Positions 31,093 through 43,418 of a stretch of 64,000 nucleotides of DNA are shown here, in pieces. Source of the stretch: Gracilaria domingensis (lineage: Eukaryota; Rhodophyta; Florideophyceae; Gracilariales; Gracilariaceae); the NCBI GenBank assembly GCA_022539475.1, contig VCMS01000359.1:30234-94233 (forward strand). The letters run 5' to 3'. A model generated the notes under the pieces. The model did no database searches. It had not been told where the DNA came from and was given only the letters and a program-made list of their open reading frames with translations. Position numbers and translations under genes: made by a program. How positions within the stretch are numbered: position 1 is the stretch's first letter; every line of letters begins with the position of its first letter.

Positions 31093-34000
31093 GTGATTGA
31101 ATCCGAGTTGGAGAAAGGCCGGGAACTGAAGAAAGGAATGGAGGCATCACGCCGAAACTGCCTCCGCGTTCCCGTCTCTAGGGCACTCTTTCATGTGCAA
31201 AGTTCAATCTTCTTCTTGCATCACCCAACCCTCTCTAGTCAAAGGGTGTCGGAACTGCTGGGCCGATATAAGACAGCTTTTAGCCATATCGAACAGTCCG
31301 AATGTCCTCGAGGCGATTTACGTCATGAGCTTGTCATGGAGTTTCGGGGCGCAGTCTTGTCGCTTCGATTTCTTTTGGTTTTCTTGATAGGCGACTGGCC
31401 AAACATTTGGTATACCTTATGGACTTGTGAAGGTTCATGGCAGCCTCGACTTCCAACGAGCGAGAACTTCCTTGAACGTGATGATGATGACTTGAACTCT
31501 ATGACTTCTGGATGCAGCTCACTAGCACCAGATTCAGGGTCGATTGAAGCATTGCGTCATGTCGCAAGCAATCCTGCGATCTTGAGCATCTCACCAACTC
31601 TGAGACACATATGCAGGTACCTTAGAACACCATCGATTTCTATGATAGAACACGCCGCTGGTTTCAGTGCAGTTATTACTAACGACTCCATCGGGACTCC
31701 AATGCTTTCCGTTAGCGCCGACGATCCTCTCGCTGTGATTCGGATTCACCCCGCCCTCGGTTCCACTCTTGGTTCTGCCTCGGCTGCGTACCTGTGCGGG
31801 CATTTAGCATCTCATGCGGCGGAATTTGCGCGTGGAACGGCCGAAACGAACAAACACAAGCATCACCGAAGAGCACCTGCTCTCTTGGCGATCGATTGTG
31901 AGGAAGGGTATGACAATTCTTTTCGACTGGTACGGGCTTCTGAAATGTTGGAGCAACTCGCGGAAGGTGTAATGTCACAGTGGTTACCTCTGCGTGTATT
32001 AGGCTCAGAAGCGAATGCAAACAACTTTTCTCAACTTGACGAGGGAGCAGGCGTTTCTGTTGACTTCTGGACTGCCCTCGGTTGCTTACCGAAACACGCA
32101 CCTATGCCTTCCGAAGCAGCAACAGTGGTGGCTACAGAGATGGCAGCCGCTGCTTCCAAGGCTGCGATAGAGGCGGCGGAGCAAAAAACTGGTGGCTGGA
32201 GAAGACGCAAGAGGAATGAACCAAGGGGCCTGTGGGAAGCACAGCTGCAAAGGAGGGACTGAAGTTATTCGATACAACATCCGCAGACTCGTTGTATGGA
32301 GCGTATCCGATTAGGTTCTCTTCCTCCGCTCAGGGCCCATGGTCTGGAACAGGAAAACATGCTTCGCCTTCTCGCGAGGACAGGGCGCTTTTCAGAACTC
32401 TGTGTGTAAGCGCAACGGATCCTCCCTCAGTCATTGTTGCGACGCCGAGAGGAATACAGGAAATTGTACCTTCGTCATACGCGAGTATGCCGGCAGGATT
32501 CCGTTTGCACCACAAGTCTAAGCGCATGAAGGATGGAGAAGGGAAGCACGAACGATTAGAAGCTTTAGAAAAAGATAGGAATCGAGAGTTGACAGAGAGC
32601 GCACCGGACGATGACGACTCTTTCTTGAGTTCGTTCGATGGGTTTGGTGAGGGTCCATATGTTCCTTTGGACATGAGTGGGTGCAATGAGGTGAACTACT
32701 CGCAGCGGTCCGGCCGTGTTAGTGGACGAAAAGCAGTGTGGAGATACCAGGTGGAGGCGACAACGCTGGCGTCGCATCCGCTTCGACGAAGGTTCGCTTC
32801 TGGGGGAACGGATGGGGTTGTTAGACTGTGGGACTTTGCAGATCCCATTTCACTGGCTTCGTTCAGGGATGATCGTTTCGGGCGTGTGACTGATCTGTGC
32901 TTCTCAGCGTATGGAAACACGTTGATGGCTGTGTATTCTTCCGGGCATGTAACAATATGGGACGAATTGGATATGTACAGATACAGCTAACTATAGCTCA
33001 AAGCTGCAGGATGCAGTCCTAAGAAGAGTCTGATTGCTCAACTACTAACAGGAGGATGGGCATGGCAACTTGTGTCCTCTCTAGAAGAACTTCATGAGTT
33101 CGTTGGGAGCATGTTTTTGCGAAATGCTTTCGCAAGTTCGTACGGGGCATGGCGTGGCCTTGTTGCCTCACCTCCATCTTTATCTACAATAACTTCTGAT
33201 CGTGAAAGTGCACCTGCAACTGAGGACATTGCAATGAATGGGATCAGTTTCGCGAATCTGTTCGGTATTCAGAGTTCGCAGAATGTATTCGCCAGATTAA
33301 TGGCGAAGTCAGAAGCGCAGTTTGCGAAGGAGTTTCAATCTGATGAAAAACATGGCCTTGCCGAAGATGATCACGGCGTGCTAGATTTGTCAAAGCTTGA
33401 ATCGAGACTTGGTGTGGTAACTGTAGCTGGCTTATCTCGTTCGGAGCAGAGCGTCTTGGAGGCTATTGCGAGAGCGACAGCATCCGTGAGTGCCATTCTA
33501 AGTTACTTGGTTGTTCTTGGCGCAAGGTTTGCTGTTTTGGCATCCTGTTACAAAGAGCTTTCAAGAGACACTTCTTTGCCACTTTCAATTGTGTCAAATG
33601 CAGTACATTCGTCGTCATCTGACGAAGTTTTGGATTTCCTTCTTCCTCAAAGGACTGCTGGCCAACCCTTTTCGAGGGAAAGGGCAAGATTTTGGGACAG
33701 TGCGAAGGCTTTGGGGGCGGGTTAGTGGTTGAGCACGGTATCTGGTTGTAGGAGTTCAGCCGAGTGCATTTCAAGAACTGATTTTAACTCCACCCGCAAT
33801 CCGGACGACGCGACCTTGTGAGACATATTTATGGGCCGAAGAAGGATTCTATCTGCTCTCTACAGCGCTCAACAGAACACTTTCGTATGGCTAAGTTCTT
33901 ATCCCGTGACTTCAGGGCGGGAGAGAACAACCTAGCTGCTAGGAAGGATGCCTTTGTTTTGCTATCGAAACATTGAATAGAAATTGCTACTGCATTTTTC

Positions 34001-34153
34001 TTTCTCGCTTCGCAGGTACGAAGCGCACTCAACCTTATCAGATCTCGAATGAAGGAGGCTAAATTGGCAGCACTTCTCGCTCGCATGGTACAGGACGGGG
34101 AACATCTGCAAGACACGCTTCCAAGCATTATCCCGGGGGCGGAGAAAGATTGA
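31093..34153 (+). pseudogene. DmX/RAV1 (rabconnectin-3-like) pseudogene with domains in the wrong order
   Basis: 31093-32262 is a helical region (SIEALRHVASNPAILSISPT and on) similar in character to the part preceding the C-terminal propeller. 32232-32990 contains VIVATPRGIQEI, then LASHPLRRRFASGGTDGVVR, LWDF and LCFSAYGNTLMAVYSSGHVT, IWDE: the first two WD repeats of the DmX C-terminal propeller, then a stop. 33053-34153 has the Rav1p_C domain: ILSYLVVLGARFAVLASC, SNAVHSSSSDEVLDFLLPQ, FWDSAKALGAG, FLSRDFRAGENNLAARKDAF, and after a likely intron acceptor (pyrimidine tract ending CGCAG at 34015) NLIRSRMKEAKLAALLARM. In intact proteins Rav1p_C precedes this propeller, so the gene is rearranged. 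TAG at 33723-33725 and TGA at 33819-33821 stand where conserved Trp is expected, and a frameshift lies near 33870. The normal protein helps assemble the V-ATPase. Confidence 0.7.
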
Positions 34154-34297
34154 GATGATCATGAAATGAATGTAGCTCATTGGTTTAGTGGGCAGCAAGA
34201 ACCAGGGCTGATAAGTGCGATCCAAGCCAAGCACCCAGCAACATGGAAGGAGTTGTCAGATGTGTACAGAGTGCTTTCAAATTCTTGAAACGACCTG

Positions 34298-35380
34298 TTA
34301 ATTTTCGTCGTCCGAGACATCGGGGTCGAACACGTCACACAAGATCTGCCTTGCTTCAGCGCTACGATGTTGCGCACTACGAGAGCTCTGTGCCAGCAAG
34401 CTTTCGTTCAGGGTTTCATCTTCACACAGCTTGTAATCACTGTTGCCAATTGCGGGTTGACTAAATGGTTGTTCTATTAATGAGAACACGTTGCATTCTG
34501 ATGGAACATTAGGAACTGGAACAAGCAGATGATGGAAAACATGGACAGTCTGCGTTTCCGAGATTACTTTATACAGAAATTGTGTGCTCTGCATACCTGT
34601 TTCTGGCCTTGATTCTTCATTCTGGTTGACTAATTCGGCACCGGAATTTTTAGAGCAAACTGCACCTGTAGAAGTATTGCCTTTCACTCCTTCCTTCAGC
34701 ACATCGTGCAAATCTTTGTCTTCCTCTGCGGAGCACTCCCCAGAAAGCTCTGAGGAGCTCTGCACGCTACAGAAAGACTGCTCTTCTTCAATTTCGGACT
34801 GATTATAGGTCTCTTTTTTCATCATATGCGTTCTCTTCGCATAACAATCACGGCGTTTCTTAAGCCGCCTTTCTCTTGACTCTGTGGACTCTGATGCTCG
34901 CTGTTTTGCGTATCTTGTGCGTTGTTTTTTGTTTTTCATGACCCGATTCTGCCCCTTCTTCCGCCACTTCCGTTTTCTTGTTGCTTCAAATCCAGGGAGC
35001 TTTGAGACATTGCCCGGCTCGACAGCGAATTCGTGCTTTTCAATGATCCTCGAACTGTTTCTCATAGTCGAACTGTCCAGCACCACCTTGGTGGCTTGCT
35101 TCGGAAGTAGTATCGTCTTCATGGGAAAATTGACCTCGTCGGGAACACTCCATTCTTCGTATACCTCTTCGGACGAAGACATTTTTCTCACAGCATGAGA
35201 ACCCCAATTTGACTCTGCTTCACCTCTACCAACTTGTAACATGTCCCATGGTGTGGAACATGTTACAAAATTGACTTCTTTCTCACGCGTGTCACTTGGA
35301 ATGTCTGCGTAGCGGGCTACTGTAATTCTAGCGCGAGGAGGACTAATGGACGCTGCGCGAAGAATGTAATTTCCTGGCAC
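34298..35380 (-). CDS. Lys/Arg-rich nuclear-looking protein (STPR-like basic region)
   Basis: Intact 360-codon ORF, MPGNYILRAASISPP. Around residues 150-200 is a strongly basic, repeat-like stretch: RKRKWRKKGQNRVMKNKKQR, RYAKQRASESTESRERRLKK and RRDCYAKRTHMMKK, resembling the STPR-type DNA-binding repeats seen in transposon proteins. The rest is acidic and Ser/Glu-rich, with DPDVSDDEN at the end. It lies downstream of the second transposase on the same strand and may be an accessory protein of that element. No enzyme domain. Whether it is expressed is unknown; unlike the transposase it has no stops. Confidence 0.45.
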   Translation of the reverse strand: MPGNYILRAASISPPRARITVARYADIPSDTREKEVNFVTCSTPWDMLQVGRGEAESNWGSHAVRKMSSSEEVYEEWSVPDEVNFPMKTILLPKQATKVVLDSSTMRNSSRIIEKHEFAVEPGNVSKLPGFEATRKRKWRKKGQNRVMKNKKQRTRYAKQRASESTESRERRLKKRRDCYAKRTHMMKKETYNQSEIEEEQSFCSVQSSSELSGECSAEEDKDLHDVLKEGVKGNTSTGAVCSKNSGAELVNQNEESRPETGMQSTQFLYKVISETQTVHVFHHLLVPVPNVPSECNVFSLIEQPFSQPAIGNSDYKLCEDETLNESLLAQSSRSAQHRSAEARQILCDVFDPDVSDDEN

Positions 35381-35915
35381 GCAGAAGAGGTTTTATTTCT
35401 GTCGCTCGAAGTGCAGCAGGTCGATCGCGACATCAACGACGGCAGCTGCTAAACCCCCAGACCCAAAAACTGGGCGCACTGGGTTTCTCGCGGCAGCAGC
35501 AGAACGCACTTCACGCAGTCATTGTTTCTGTGTGCGTTGTTCTGTTCTGTTTTGGATACCTTGCACCTACACGGGACTTTTGTTTCTACAGTTAGTTAAA
35601 GAAGCCTTGTTTCTTGAAGGAGACAGCATTATTGGTACTTCTCTGTGCCGCAATTTGATATGCGAATCTGTGAAACGCGGCGCTTAGTAAGGTTACGATT
35701 AATCACGCCGGCATTTGGTGTTCATTTACTCTTTCGATTTCTGAAGACAGGAACAAAAGCTAATCTAACAGCTCGAGCGACATGATAAAGGCTGTTTCGT
35801 TGTTTTCGTGGTTAGTGTCTACGGCCCACAGTACAGGCTTCTCACTATTTTTGGATTCCCTCTGATGGGGCTAGCTTCAACATTGGTCAGTCATTCTCGA
35901 TTCGTCTCGCTTTCC

Positions 35916-38900
35916 TTATATTCTCTTCCGAAGGCCATGAAGGACCTCGTGAATTTTGTTATGAGTGACGTAATCGTTTGGCGTCCTGTCTACGAAGTAA
36001 TACCGTCTCAGAATGTCAATCACGGCTATGACCCTATCAATACAACCAATACTTTCCACAGATCTCACAGTATATCGATGGTCTTCGGCATAGATGACTC
36101 CATTCATTGAGTCGACAATGAGTCCATAGTGCCATGACACATCAATGAACACGCCTCTTACTGTTCCTTTTCTGCCATTCTCATGAACCTCCAGAACGAC
36201 TTCGAATATCTGGTGCACTAAACCGTAGTACAGATCTCTTTCACGAATGTCTCGGTCAGGTTGTGCATCCTGGGGTACAAAGTGGGCAGCAACATGGTAC
36301 TTTTCTCGAGCAGACTTCTGCTTGGAAATACGCGCGTTGAAGCAATCCCTTGTTTCCTAGGAAATCGTTCCACTCTCTCTGAGTACGGTTGCGCTTCCGA
36401 ATATCTTTGATGACTTGATAGTTAATGAAGAAAGCGGAATGTTGAAGTTTTCACACAGGAACCGATTCAGAGCTCCTCTCAAATCATGTGACACATTTCG
36501 GTATAGAGATCCAACACCGTGGCATCGAACACCAGCAGCAATATCGTTAACTATACTCTCACTGTTTCTTGCTGTACTTGAAGAGTACCCGTCATGGACA
36601 TTCCTCATATACCCATCTTCTGCCTCTGGTGTGCTGCTATTGTTCGTAAGCTTGAGGGCGAGAAGTCTAAAGCTCTTGTGAAATATGTGGGAGCAAATAT
36701 GACAACTGCTCTGTACCCTTCTTCCAACTTCGCCAAGTAGTCTCTCCACAATGAACTGCGAAGAGAGGGGAAGTGGCCCAAATTTTCTAAGAAGGTCAGG
36801 CAGATGAAGTATGGCGTGCGTGGTTGGTGTGAAGCAAAATGAATCGGACTCAGATTGATAGAATAGACTACAAAACCTCACGTACGCCTCCTCAACTGCA
36901 GATTTCAGTGCGCGTACCTGTTTCGGTCTGCAATCATACGAGAAAGAAAGCGATACAAGCCTTGCTGTTGCCGCCACCAGAAGAACCACCTCTTTTCGGA
37001 CCCGATATCGGTGGAGAAAGGGCACTAAGTACATCTCAGCATGACGCCGCAAATCTTCTGCTTTGTACTTGGAAGGGTGCTCCAGAGAACAAATTGATCG
37101 TCCCCATGAACTGGGCACAGCATTGATCGATTCTCTCATAGACTTGTTGATCTTCTCCAAAGTATCATCTGATATGCAGTAGCTGGGTTTTGGGGAGACC
37201 GCTTCCAGTTTAGATTGCGATCCTGCGACAAAACGAAGAACATGTTTCACCCAACCCAACAGAACGAGATGCATAGCATCGTATGGAAAGGAGAACACAT
37301 AGTCGAGCTTCAAATGGGATAAGACCGAGCGTCTCTTGATGCCACTTTCTGCAATTATGCTTCTTTTCTCCTTTCGTATCAAGCTGTCTCTGCGAAATCT
37401 TGCGCCATGTCAGCATTACATCCTTGCTTTGGCGTTTTCCTGCGCACTCCATTTCAATGAAATTCCGAATGCTTCGAACGTTACCAGATCTGAGAAGGTT
37501 CTTGATGTCCTTTGGACTTATTTCAGGAACAGCACAGCTACTTCGACATTGCCTTACGTACTTCTTTTTCTTGACACAGAAGCGACAGAAGATGGTACCG
37601 TTATGCACAACATATCCAAACACCTTGGACGCCGCAGGCCAATCTGCCGTGACATATAAGAGAAAGGCCTTTATTGTCCTCAGCTTGTGATCGTAACACG
37701 ATATCCGTACTCCCTTTTCAAGTTCCCGAATGTCTTGCACAATTTCTTCAAGAAATGTCTCAAATTATTCTGAATCATGACTACCTGGAATAACGGCATG
37801 GATGATTGCATTAGATGCTTTGCTTCGTACTTTTGGGTCAAAGTTTAGAATTGTTGAAACCACGGGCCATGTCGAGAGTGCAGTTCCGTCTCTGCGCTTT
37901 CCACACTCAAAGCCGTCAGTCGAAAGTGTGAAGAAGACAAATATCTCCTCATTCTCTTTCCAATCCTGCAAGGTTGACTCATGCAATCTAAAGAATGTGG
38001 CACTGTGGTAGTAGTCATGAGGAGGTTCTTGTTCGCTTGGATTAGGAATACTGCTGCGTGCTCGCCAGCAGCCATTCATGAGTTCCTCGAACGTTTCCTT
38101 AGCATTGCAGAGACCTTTTATTGCGGAAGACATTTTCAGGAACCAGAACGACTCTGTCTTGAACGGTTCACTGCATACTGGGCAGCAATTCATTTTCTTT
38201 GCGCTTCCACATTGAGCAGCATGACCATGAGGACACATTGCCGCTCTGGACTTGCACAGCAACGACTTTTTAATTGAATAGGAATTGAGGCTTTTAAGTG
38301 AAAACCTGGATGACAGGGGTCTGATGTTCAGCAACCTTTGAAGCGCCCTTTGCGAAACGTTCGACATCTCGGCAGTGTACAAGAAGGCGGCTAGTCTTTC
38401 AAAAGCTTCCTGCTTCTCACAATTTGGGTATATGTTGCTATGTGAACTGGAAAAGAGTTCCTCGTTATCGGAAATGAAAATGTTCCAGATATTTTGATCA
38501 TCGACGTTCTCAACTGAAGGTATCAAATACTCGTCCAAAGCACTTGACTCCACGACTCTAGAATTGTGTTCCACGCTGGGAACTGCTTCAAGCTCTTCAT
38601 TGTTCTGAAATTGAAATCGATCAATAGGCACACTCCTGAATTCTGAAGACGAGGAGTTGTGTATCACATCTTGTACTGCGTCACTCTCGTTCTGCGTACG
38701 AGAAAGGTACTCACTGTTATCTCTTGCAATAATTTCGCCAGAGGCTGATGCAGCAGCTTCTTGAACTTCTATTTCTCTCTCAGAAATCACTGGTGCTACG
38801 CTCGCCGTTTCCCATCTGCATCTTCTTCGAGCTATTGGCTCTACTACTTCTTCTTGCGCTCCCTGCTGCTCGGATGGAAAAAGGCTGTAGACTTCGCGCA

Positions 38901-38976
38901 ACTGAAACGGAGCAAAGTCATCACCACTGGTCTCCCATCTACATCGTTTGCGTCTACTCTGTTCCTCTGCGAACAT
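35916..38976 (-). pseudogene. second CACTA/Plavaka-like transposase, broken
   Basis: Reading on minus: 38976-37765 has a long acidic N-terminal part, then a Cys/His cluster (CKSRAAMCPHGHAAQCGS, NCCPVCSEPF) and FVFFTLSTDGFECGKRRDG. An in-frame TAA (about 37763-37765) separates it from IRELEKGVRISCYDHKLRTI, AFLLYVTADWPAASKVFGYV and IFCRFCVKKKK. A frameshift near 37380 leads to LDYVFSFPYDAMHLVLLGWV and KHVLRFVAGS, the conserved DxxH..LG region of this transposase group. An in-frame TAG (36357-36359) precedes RDCFNARISKQKSAREKYHV and the last segment to 35916. Two stops plus one frameshift make it inactive. It differs too much from the 2412-5687 protein to be the same family copy. Confidence 0.7.
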
Positions 38977-39524
38977 GACGAGAGGTCACCGATTTAACGA
39001 GACGATTGCGTGAATTGTACCAATGGGAGTACTTGGAGCAATGGAGAAGTGGGGGATACCGCCCGCATTCAGAACTGTTATTGAAGAGTTTGGAAATTCC
39101 AGAACGTCAAAGATCGATGAAAACTTTTAGGTTTTCAAAATTATTCGAAGAAGTTTCGGTTCGAGCCATTTCATTCTGCTCACGGCAGCGCGGGCTCTTC
39201 GATACGTCTTTCAGCTTAAGGGTCCCCTGCCTTCTCACTCGCACCTTCCTCCAAATGAATCCGCTCCACCCCCCCGATAGGCAGCTTGGACGGCTCACGT
39301 GACCAGCTTGTTGTCCCCATTCCGATCCAGGAATACATCAACTGTTCCTCTCCATCCTCTCCTTCGGCCTCGCATATCCCCGAGCCACGCCTTTCCATAG
39401 TTCTCCTCTTTGACGTACGTTTCATACCACGCGTTCTTCACCGCAAGAATCATAACTGCATCTCGTGCGTTATCGAAACTGACGACGCGCTCCATTTCAC
39501 ATTCAGAAACTTGTACCTATCAAA

Positions 39525-41151
39525 ATGGGTTCGCGTACGCTGAACAACGTCACGGCGGACAGCCTTCTCGCCGGTGAACACACTTCAGTGAGCCCGAGAG
39601 ACGGTGTTGCCGGAGGCCAGAGAAATGCGTATTCTGTGCAGCAACAAGTCCATTCCCATGCAGAGAGAGCTTCTCACTCTGCCACTGCTCGCGTCGCACG
39701 TGAGGAAAGTGCTTCTCCTGGAGTTTCAACACCAACTGCCAACCTCCAAGTACTTCCTGCAAAACTCGGTTAGGATTCCAGGGGCATCCTCGAAACGTAT
39801 AATGAAGGAGAATGACAGGCTTGGGTTTCCGACTGGTGCACTACTTTCCGCGAGGGTGGTTTTCAACCGCCTGTATCAGGAGAAGATGACTGGCAACCGC
39901 GCAATCGATGACAAATCTCCTATCTATCCTGAGATGGCGAATGCGATAAAGGACAGAATCCGTCAGTTTATGTACCACCGTCTTGGGTTAGAGCGTGGAA
40001 AGCGCAATTTCAGGTCCATCAAGCGTGAGTTCTGCCCACAAATCTTTCAGCTGAAGCGAAAACTGGTAGACACTTTCCCTGATTTGGACGCAGCTTAGAA
40101 TCACTGGGTTATCTAAGAGTTCATTAAGGAGGCTATACAGCGAGATAAGAAGGCGAAGGCTGAGGAACAGAAGCGCGCGGCAAAGAGAGGTTTAGGTGAT
40201 GGTGAGAACAGGAGTCACTTTGGTACTGAACCGGGCACAAACCTGGCAGCAGCGGTGCCAGCACGTTTCGATGACGGAGCTTCGAATCCTGTTGACCTGG
40301 AAGACCAACCTCGATTGAATCCGACAACATTCCCACCCCCCGCTAACCGCAACGAAGGAGACCCAAGGGCTCGATCAAGGGTTCAAGCCGAAGATGAAAA
40401 CGCGGGTCACGGGGTGAATGGTGAACAACGTCTGCATGGGAATGGAGCTCGCCGCATCACGTTGCAGGAAAAGTCTTCCAATGGAACTGATCAGCACAGG
40501 AGCACTGGCGAATCCACTGATCTAGCGAGCAATGACGCCGTTGCTCACGAGGTTGTTCACGAGCCAAATGTCTCAGGTGATACGCTTCAACGTGTTCCAT
40601 CTGAAGGAGATCTCTCAGACAGGGTTTGTGCTGCAAACGGGGGGCCAATCAATCGTGCTCCAATCGCATCTAATGGGATGCGTTCGCGAAGGGGAAAGGA
40701 CGAGACAGCTACGCGACTCCGCTCTGATCAGTATTCCATGTCCAATGGTCCTTCATCCACAAGTGATGGAGAAGTGCTTAGCGAGGGTTCATCGGAAGGT
40801 GACAATGATATATCTGCTACTGTGCGAAAGAAGGTAGGTCAAGCGGATGAGGCGGTGGCGTTGATTCCGTCCCGTTGTGCTAAACGTGGTCGCAAGCATG
40901 GTGGAAGAAGCTCCGGTCAGCGGTCATCAAAGGAACCTGCCCGACGCCGGCGAGGAAAGGGGAGAAAGGGAATGAGAGATGTCGAGGTTTCCGAGGAAGA
41001 AAGCTGCATCCAAGATGTGAGCCCACCAAACAACCACCGTCGAGCTCAGCGATCAGAGAAAGGACGTCCCACAAAGTTTAGAAACCCACGTCCACTTCAT
41101 GCAAGTTCCAGCGCAGACCGCACTCGACCCCGCCAACACCTAGAAGGTTGA
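39525..41151 (+). pseudogene. unknown basic protein next to the second transposase, broken
   Basis: ATG at 39525 (MGSRTLNNVTADSLLAG). The frame changes near 39590-39610 to one reading SKYFLQNSVRIPGASSKRIM, GFPTGALLSARVVFNRLYQE, MANAIKDRIRQFMYHRLGLE and KLVDTFPDLDAA. TAG (40096-40098) and TAA (40114-40116) then interrupt it in frame, followed by EFIKEAIQRDKKAKAEEQKR and a long Ser/Arg/Gly-rich tail with RRRRGKGRKG, ending at 41151. No family recognised. It is divergent from the second transposase and could belong to the same element. Confidence 0.4.
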
Positions 41152-42461
41152 TGTCCGGATTTTCACTTCTCATCGTTGAACACTCCGACATATCGTTGAG
41201 CAATTCTTTCGTGAGTTAGAGAATCAAACCTATTTACCCGACAATCTGTACGTGTTTCAAATGTTCTATCTAACCACCCACATTCTTATGATTTCTTTAT
41301 CCCTTTGTTCACCAGAAGTACAGCTTTCTCAAAAGCTACATGGTGGCGATCGTGCTGCTTTGTCAATCGTGCTGCTTCATAGAACATCCCATTTATCGCT
41401 GCTCTATGGACAGATTTGAATTCCAAATAGCTAAAAAAAGACTTCGAATCTGTCGTTATTCGTATTTCACTTCGCGCTGCTCAAAGTAATTCTTTACTGT
41501 TCCTGCTCCTATAGGGTACGCACATTAGTATAAAGTTTGTACTAATTTCATTCTTTCTTAGATGTCTTTTAGAACCTTTTCATAGTACTAAAAGGCGAGC
41601 TTAAGCCCGCATCTTGGACAAGAAATGTCCGTTTCCAGTCTCGTTCATAACTAGATTCTGCCTGCTTGGAGACTATAAGAAAGCCATGTGTAAGACCTTC
41701 TTGGGATGGGTTCGGAACGCCTCTCTTGGACATCTCTAGCGCAGAAATTATACTGTTATCGGACTGATATACTCACTAGGCTTTGGTCACAATACGTGCC
41801 GTCCTTGGTCAGTTTTGGGAGATGTTCTCAGTACATCTTTCGTACTCTTCTCGTGCAGTCATTGTCCCAAAAACTGGACGGCATCTAGATCATAATTTGT
41901 TCATATATTATGCCGCATTAGGTTCCTTTTTGAGGATCTATCTGGTGCACATTCCGTTCATCTTCTGCCCTCTTCTATGCGGCCATCTATTGGACTCATC
42001 TAAACGGCACTTTTCGGGCCATGTATCGGCCATATTTTGAGCCAAATACACACGTATCATGTTGGCCTTATGACGGTCCTATTTCGGCTATATATGGGCT
42101 ACGAAAAGGGCCCACAGGGTCTGCGACCAACGCACTCCGCAACAGCTAGCGGTACAACTTCTCCTTAGAATAAAATCGACTTCGATATCAGTTCCTTCAT
42201 AACCGGATTACGGTTCAATGCCTTTGGCGCACCATCGTTCCAATACGATTCTCCATTACGCGTGTAGCTTCACGACATATTCAAACGGACCGTTAGAGGG
42301 TAGTTCGCTTCTTTCCAATAAATAGGCGTCCGTTAGACGGAAATAATCTTCCTTCTTTCTTCCCTTCGATACTTCCTTTCGTAGGAACAACCCAAACTTC
42401 TTGGTAGTACCATCAATAATTCTCCCACAAGTGCGCCCGTCGGTTCTCCTCATGGCACAAT
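41152..42461. other. no gene recognised
   Basis: AT-richer sequence with only short frames. It lies between the unknown gene ending at 41151 and the 3' end of the gypsy element. I looked for a downstream LTR matching 50283 onward here and did not find one. Confidence 0.5.
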
Positions 42462-42700
42462 AGTACTGTCACCCTACCTGGGCTGCATCCAAGTTTGGAG
42501 GTGGTGGTAAGCGCTTGCGCCGGTAGTAGGCGAAAACCTTCGATCGAGGCAGATGTTCGATCGGCTCGAAAGTATCCTCCTCAGGGGAGTATCCGTACCA
42601 ACGGACTTGCTATTCAGTCTCCCCATCGGGGTTCACGACGTGACTCACGATGCGTTCGATAACAAATTCTTGTGGGAACGCTTCCCGTTCACGGGCCTCC
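42462..42700 (-). pseudogene. chromodomain at the gypsy C terminus, with in-frame stop
   Basis: The frame reads FPQEFVIERIVSHVVNPDGE, TE, then TAG at 42610-42612, then QVRWYGYSPEEDTFEPIEHL and PRSKVFAYYRRKRL. This is a typical chromodomain: E-x-I-hydrophobic start, a position usually Tyr where the stop is, the W-x-G-Y turn, the T-F-E-P aromatic-cage strand and the C-terminal helix. Chromodomains guide integration of chromoviruses to marked chromatin. Confidence 0.8.
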
Positions 42701-42800
42701 ATGGCGTATGGGCCACTCCTGCTGACGCAGTTTCACCTGGAGAGGTTCTGTAGCTGCCTAAAAGCACGCAGGTGAAGCTTTCCAAGCGATGGAGACGGGC

Positions 42801-43358
42801 TTACTTCCGCGGTGTTCCACGCTTTCCGCTGTGGCGGCTGTACTGTAACTCGCGTTCTACGCGTCCTATCTTCGAGCTAGAGAGGTAGTTGCAAAGCTCT
42901 CGATCAGACGAGTCAAATAATATCACGTCATTCGACGAGAGTCGAGAGACCGACAAACGGTAGTACTTCTGGTTGACGAATCTCCCGGCCTTCACGGGGA
43001 TAACCGTTTCAGTGACTGAGGTGCGTACGGCACTCGCTTGGCAGGGCGGCGGTTCACCCGGTCCGCGGGGCTTGTGCCAAGAGCTCTGATTGGCTGTACG
43101 CCACAGATTGGCGACCGCGACTATCCTGCGCGTGCCGTGCTCGGCTATCCGTTCGCGAAAGGTCGCCGACCGCTCATTAGGGCTTTCCACGTTGTAAAGT
43201 GCGTCGCGTGGCACGCGCCTGGTTTTGTCAGGCCCCGTGTCACGGAGATTGCACTTTTTGCAATGGTGGCGGAGTTCCAAGTCTCCACACGCGGTGTGGT
43301 TCACACTGTAGAGTGTCGGATTCCAAGAAAGCGTTAAAAGTCCCACAAAGGAATCCAT
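42801..43358 (-). pseudogene. polyprotein remnant between integrase tail and chromodomain
   Basis: A 185-codon open stretch (MDSFVGLLTLSWNPTLYS..), basic, with NQKYYRLSVSRLSSNDVILF. It lies on the same strand between the integrase tail and the chromodomain and so is probably part of the element. I recognise no domain in it. Confidence 0.35.
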
Positions 43359-43418
43359 AATGAGTGGAAATACTCAGCACAACTCGATCACGAGGCTTCT
43401 CCTTTCAGGGTTGCAATG

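Noticed and set aside
35381-35915. Short frames between the basic protein and the second transposase, and likewise 38977-39524
   Set aside because: No start with good context, no motif and frames on both strands of similar length. Treated as intergenic.
42256-42453. Small basic protein downstream of the chromodomain on minus
   Set aside because: A 65-codon frame without domain, in a different frame from the chromodomain. Probably chance or element tail.
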